A stretch of 64,000 nt of DNA from Candidatus Bathyarchaeota archaeon (GTDB lineage Archaea > Thermoproteota > CALKCG01 > B24 > DRYS01): NCBI GenBank assembly GCA_025058595.1, contig JANXEK010000006.1, positions 1 to 64,000 on the forward strand, written 5' to 3'. Of this stretch, positions 61,301 through 64,000 are shown one piece after another. Positions within the stretch are counted from its first letter, which is position 1. Each line of letters opens with the position of its first letter. The position numbers and the translations under genes are program-made. The notes below the pieces were generated by a model, which saw only the letters and a program-made list of their open reading frames with translations, was not told where the DNA came from and searched no databases.

Positions 61301-61674
61301 CTAGTCTCACCACCAGTTCTGATAGCCGTATGCCGAATGTTCTCTATCCTGAATTTCTGGATACTTGTGACTATGTAATCTCCATATACGATCAGACTTC
61401 TCAGCGATGGAGGAGCGATCGATCTATTCACGGTTAACCTATACTCCATATATCCAGATCCATTAGTTAAGTCATCTACCGTTAGGGTCGAAAACTCTAT
61501 TTTTAAACGTAGATATGGTATAGGTGACCCTTCTATAGCGTTAACGGCGAATACTCTAACTACGTACTCCAAATTCTTCCTGCCATCGGAAGCGTAAACG
61601 ATAGAATTTATACTAAGTAGAAGCTGGATAATGAATACTACCAAGATGAATAGAACGATCCTATTCCGCGGCAT
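58315..61674 (-). CDS. Large FtsX/MacB-type permease with C-terminal coiled-coil extension
   Basis: N-terminal signal, NLAIRNLQSRIKRTLLVVLSIAIVVGACVSFIR, YSTIYERSRDLRVLAVLGGTPRSITNMLLTEGLILGL; C-terminal coiled coil ending with a SHOCT-like LGELSEEEYIEKASPL. Confidence 0.8.
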   Translation of the reverse strand: MPRNRIVLFILVVFIIQLLLSINSIVYASDGRKNLEYVVRVFAVNAIEGSPIPYLRLKIEFSTLTVDDLTNGSGYMEYRLTVNRSIAPPSLRSLIVYGDYIVTSIQKFRIENIRHTAIRTGGETRYTGLSVDPEILSEYNNRTVYRFILTLAKAKLVNVSCADPFSNYNNPVKLDLIVEPSAIPVNVSAGYPAYENVYFVPLDYPVRLTILRMMGRVTYRGYTTTVKVGEDDSLVNWMKIYTFDNLNDWITRTLDKVEWYSKIGLDLYDEGREAESIRSYLAYLDTLFDKRLYREAMFTVSILQSKLLDLNGKLSNQDRIVVLGVFLALAFSYGFSTLILNLTVKRERIRFPFHIALFFIFAGIFFYTLPELRAGFIMFTSTLLGVKISYIEPISSAIACFSAGTIAFIFFYLSALIASSRVELPINLAIRNLQSRIKRTLLVVLSIAIVVGACVSFIRVIGVHGVMETGRELFEATPYNRFIALYTDIYEKRFITQDIIVWLNTQKWIANISYCMATIDFSFERAASAEAEIIYRDTSWSMMKVYSIYPEVFAKLYKLDTYVLGGYLVSNETAALIPSTLGIPIGEIVQVNLILWTEGGDIHIPVGRVKVKGLFNPGALSEVKRPDGRPMFENPDHVVIVTVNSLPMTVAGINVFDIPWLFIIPTDEGIDLASKAEEIVHLFGCDVRVPVDGYLVSYEEVHMYRVIGLSGVVVPIAIICMMVYLTMYSTIYERSRDLRVLAVLGGTPRSITNMLLTEGLILGLFSSFIGYFGTYLLYLLLDRISMLVPSIWGVISLESIPWGTHTILLSLLIGTVIPLLSVYISTKRAKTLALVSRESRRSVERDLRIIGERGEFPLPIRTTMFEGDLLYAYFDELFSTRLKSTKASGQLFQDGTFEFRFPILSENQLVIDCRLIGVRRDETIYPIVEFSAEFRGSKALHEFLYRLEKLSLGYTVWKESKLKIKIVRTAPTKKEKTPEDILAEVKLIQDEIKLVKSKLEKLESMRPKVSSAIYEEYHGKYTTQIEELMRKLRPLALELEPYYDILLDEVKRISLELEKLDVARKLGELSEEEYIEKASPLEEQLKSINVKIMELDNLFKELRLPRGMRTLTGKRSGET

Positions 61675-61677
61675 GAT

Positions 61678-64000
61678 CTACCCCTCCTTAGCAAGCCTTC
61701 TAAGCTTCTCGGTATACTCTGCCTTCAACTTCCTATATATTTTCTCTTCTATCTCTCCGTTCGCGTAAAGCTTCTCAAGCTTGTTAAGCATACTCTTCAA
61801 TTTAGAGTATTCTACCGAAACTTCTCTAGTTCTATGTCTCCATATAAATCCTAAAACGATCCATACACCCATGAATACACTTATATACCCGTATACGTTT
61901 GATATAAATCCGCATCTAGCGGAGAGGCTCATCGTATCTATAAGCTCTATCCTATCCTTATACTCGTAGAGTCCGCTTAATACATGCACTTCATACATAC
62001 GGTTTAACGGAAGCTTGATGTTTACAGCCTTGGCATCTTCCTGCTCGAACCTCAACGTGAATACCTTTTCCTCGAACCTATATAACGGCGTCGTCACTAT
62101 CCTTATATGAGTAACCTCCACTATACTATCTCTTAACGGATTTAACCATACATCTAAGGGTATAACGGTTAGGGATGCTACTTTCGCTACCGTTTTAACC
62201 TCTCCGGTACTTTGTGTTATCTCTAAAGAATCTTGCGAATATACGAGTTCACCGAGGTACTCCACTCTTACTGAATATACTCCAGAGGGTATATAGTAAA
62301 AGGTTGTACATCCATAGGTATCAGTATATCCAATACGCATTACACCCTTCTCAGATTCTATAATGTATACCGTTGCATTATATAATGGATCGTTATCTAG
62401 ATCTAATACCCTAACCTTTACATTGAGAGTTACTAAAGATAATCTGAAAATTTCCCCAGATCTCTGTACATCTATACATTGTTTGAGGAGCATCTCCCCT
62501 AATCCTCCTACGACGTACACTGTATACGTACCGTTAAATACGTTTCCTATTCTTGCCCGTCCATCCACTCCGGTTGTGTTAGCATACGTTATCTGTTGAT
62601 TATCGTGAGATACTAATACTACCAGTAGGTTAGGTAAGGGTTTACCTACTGGGTCGGCTACTTCAATCTCTAAATCGTATGCCCATGTATATATCGGTAC
62701 TATCCTGCTGCTCTCTATCAACCCCTCCCAATAGCCTATAAGCTTAGAGTATGTTAGAGCCTTAACGCTATAAAATCCTGGGTTTAGCTTAATCTTACCA
62801 TATCCAGTTTCATTTAATGTTAAGGCGTATACCTCTCTCTTATACTCCCTGGATTCGATAGTTAGAGATACAGGGTATCGGGTAGGTATAGTAGATTTTC
62901 CGTCGTAGTCAACCGCTCTGAATGTAACATCTACGAAGGGTAGTAGATATGGCAGCCTTATGGTTATCGGGAAGTATGCATAGCTACTACCTATAGATGA
63001 ATTTACATAGACCATCAGTAGATAGTTTCCTTCCCTAGTGAACTTTAAACGCCATGCTAAATTGTAGGATGATCCGTATGCAAGATTATATAGGGTCCTC
63101 GTAGTCCCCTCTAAACTCTCCATATACACCGTATGAGATTCTAGGGAGATCGTTACATTATGTAAATTCGACAAGGGTAGTAATCCTACCTCGAATCTAA
63201 ATTCCTCATCCACCTCCACTAACACCGGTGATTTAATCGATATTAGGATCGGCGGATTCTCTACGCTCACTACAGGGTTGTACTTCATACGCATTAAATA
63301 CGTCGTGAGATCTGTTCTGGTGATATATGTATCAGATACTTGAAGTCTGCAAATATACTTATCGAGCAGAGGAGTAGATATAGGTGTCCTCTGAAATGCT
63401 ATCAGATCGTAGCTAGGTATATCCGATTTAACGATTATACGTGAAATAAAAGTGCTAGGTTTTAAGTAGATTATAAGTCCCCCTCTAAGTTTTTGCGATG
63501 ACAGATATACCAAATCTGATGGAGGGATAGATATACCTAAGCCTGCTCTCGCTATATTTAATTCCTCTGTCGTGTTATATACATAACATTTTTGGAATAA
63601 ATTTTTCGGTAGGAGGATATGGATAGGCATCATCGTACCTGCTTCCATACACTTCACATAAACTTCCGAATCTATGTGTGGAGTATATGCATAGAACCTT
63701 ATCGATACATTCAACTCTAGTCTACCATATACAGTCTTATACCTAACTTCTACCATAAGCGGCCCCTCGATCAGCTCCCAATCATATACTTTCCTCAGAT
63801 TTATCGAATCTATAGTCGATCCATTAGCAAGTACAAACCTCAGATTAGGAAATCCCCACGAAGGATCTATTAGGTCAATCCCTTCGGTACTGCTAATCAG
63901 CCTATATATACCTATGGTCGAATTCGCATCGATATATGCCTTATAGAAGCTATTCTCTACAATTATATATGTCTTATTATTAATAATTTTCGTTGTCTTA
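61678..64000 (-). CDS. Large surface/membrane protein (partial, runs off the right edge) with carboxypeptidase-regulatory-like repeats
   Basis: The frame is open through the window edge (...KTTKIINNKTYIIVENSFYKAYIDANSTIGIYRLISSTEGIDLIDPSWGFPNLRF...GPLMVEV), so the track start 63756 is internal. Repeats (DPVGKPLPNLLVVLVSHDNQ, VRVLDLDNDPLYNATVYIIES), single C-terminal TM. Confidence 0.8.
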   Translation of the reverse strand, partial: KTTKIINNKTYIIVENSFYKAYIDANSTIGIYRLISSTEGIDLIDPSWGFPNLRFVLANGSTIDSINLRKVYDWELIEGPLMVEVRYKTVYGRLELNVSIRFYAYTPHIDSEVYVKCMEAGTMMPIHILLPKNLFQKCYVYNTTEELNIARAGLGISIPPSDLVYLSSQKLRGGLIIYLKPSTFISRIIVKSDIPSYDLIAFQRTPISTPLLDKYICRLQVSDTYITRTDLTTYLMRMKYNPVVSVENPPILISIKSPVLVEVDEEFRFEVGLLPLSNLHNVTISLESHTVYMESLEGTTRTLYNLAYGSSYNLAWRLKFTREGNYLLMVYVNSSIGSSYAYFPITIRLPYLLPFVDVTFRAVDYDGKSTIPTRYPVSLTIESREYKREVYALTLNETGYGKIKLNPGFYSVKALTYSKLIGYWEGLIESSRIVPIYTWAYDLEIEVADPVGKPLPNLLVVLVSHDNQQITYANTTGVDGRARIGNVFNGTYTVYVVGGLGEMLLKQCIDVQRSGEIFRLSLVTLNVKVRVLDLDNDPLYNATVYIIESEKGVMRIGYTDTYGCTTFYYIPSGVYSVRVEYLGELVYSQDSLEITQSTGEVKTVAKVASLTVIPLDVWLNPLRDSIVEVTHIRIVTTPLYRFEEKVFTLRFEQEDAKAVNIKLPLNRMYEVHVLSGLYEYKDRIELIDTMSLSARCGFISNVYGYISVFMGVWIVLGFIWRHRTREVSVEYSKLKSMLNKLEKLYANGEIEEKIYRKLKAEYTEKLRRLAKEG

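Noticed and set aside
61678-63756. 63756 as the true start of the right-edge surface protein
   Set aside because: The same frame stays open to the end of the window with protein-like sequence, so this Met is internal.
1-64000. CRISPR arrays, intact transposons or long direct repeats
   Set aside because: No regularly spaced repeat units or intact transposase seen on either strand; the only mobile-element evidence is the integrase remnant near 40.5-40.87 kb.

Overview
64 kb of a TACK-type (Thermoproteota-like) archaeal chromosome, mostly compact single-copy housekeeping genes: purD and tandem purF paralogs, ATP-dependent DNA ligase, archaeal dnaG, tyrS, dph5, ribL/ribK, endonuclease V, a BMP-type nucleoside/sugar ABC transporter, translin, taw1, rtcA, ilvD/ilvE, two glyA, a helicase plus RIO2 pair, SAM synthetase, Lsm, F420-dependent mtd, prs, mtnP, DUF373, a TFS-like zinc ribbon protein, MoxR/VWA, threonine biosynthesis, hypABCD, an HpcH/HpaI aldolase, and two very large membrane/surface proteins at the right edge. 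One accessory region (about 38.3-40.89 kb) lies against the 3' end of a tRNA-Val(GAC). It contains only decayed genes: a tyrosine-recombinase N-terminus split by a small inversion, a broken AGOG-like DNA glycosylase, and a frameshifted DUF4258-like gene. The main discovery is that the SAM synthetase (MAT) gene appears to be interrupted by a 37-nt intron with a bulge-helix-bulge geometry (36872-36908, minus strand). The ORF track starts MAT at 36834 and loses its N-terminus. Removing exactly 37 nt at the canonical positions in the two 3-nt bulges restores ...[25 protein letters not shown]..., the conserved archaeal MAT N-terminus. This implies a spliced archaeal pre-mRNA. Other notable items: a PurF paralog with a degraded glutaminase site, an endonuclease V with a catalytic Asp->Asn change, a TFS paralog with an altered acidic tip, and a GC-rich structured RNA candidate upstream of tyrS. 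All calls are by reading and motif recognition; no database search was run.
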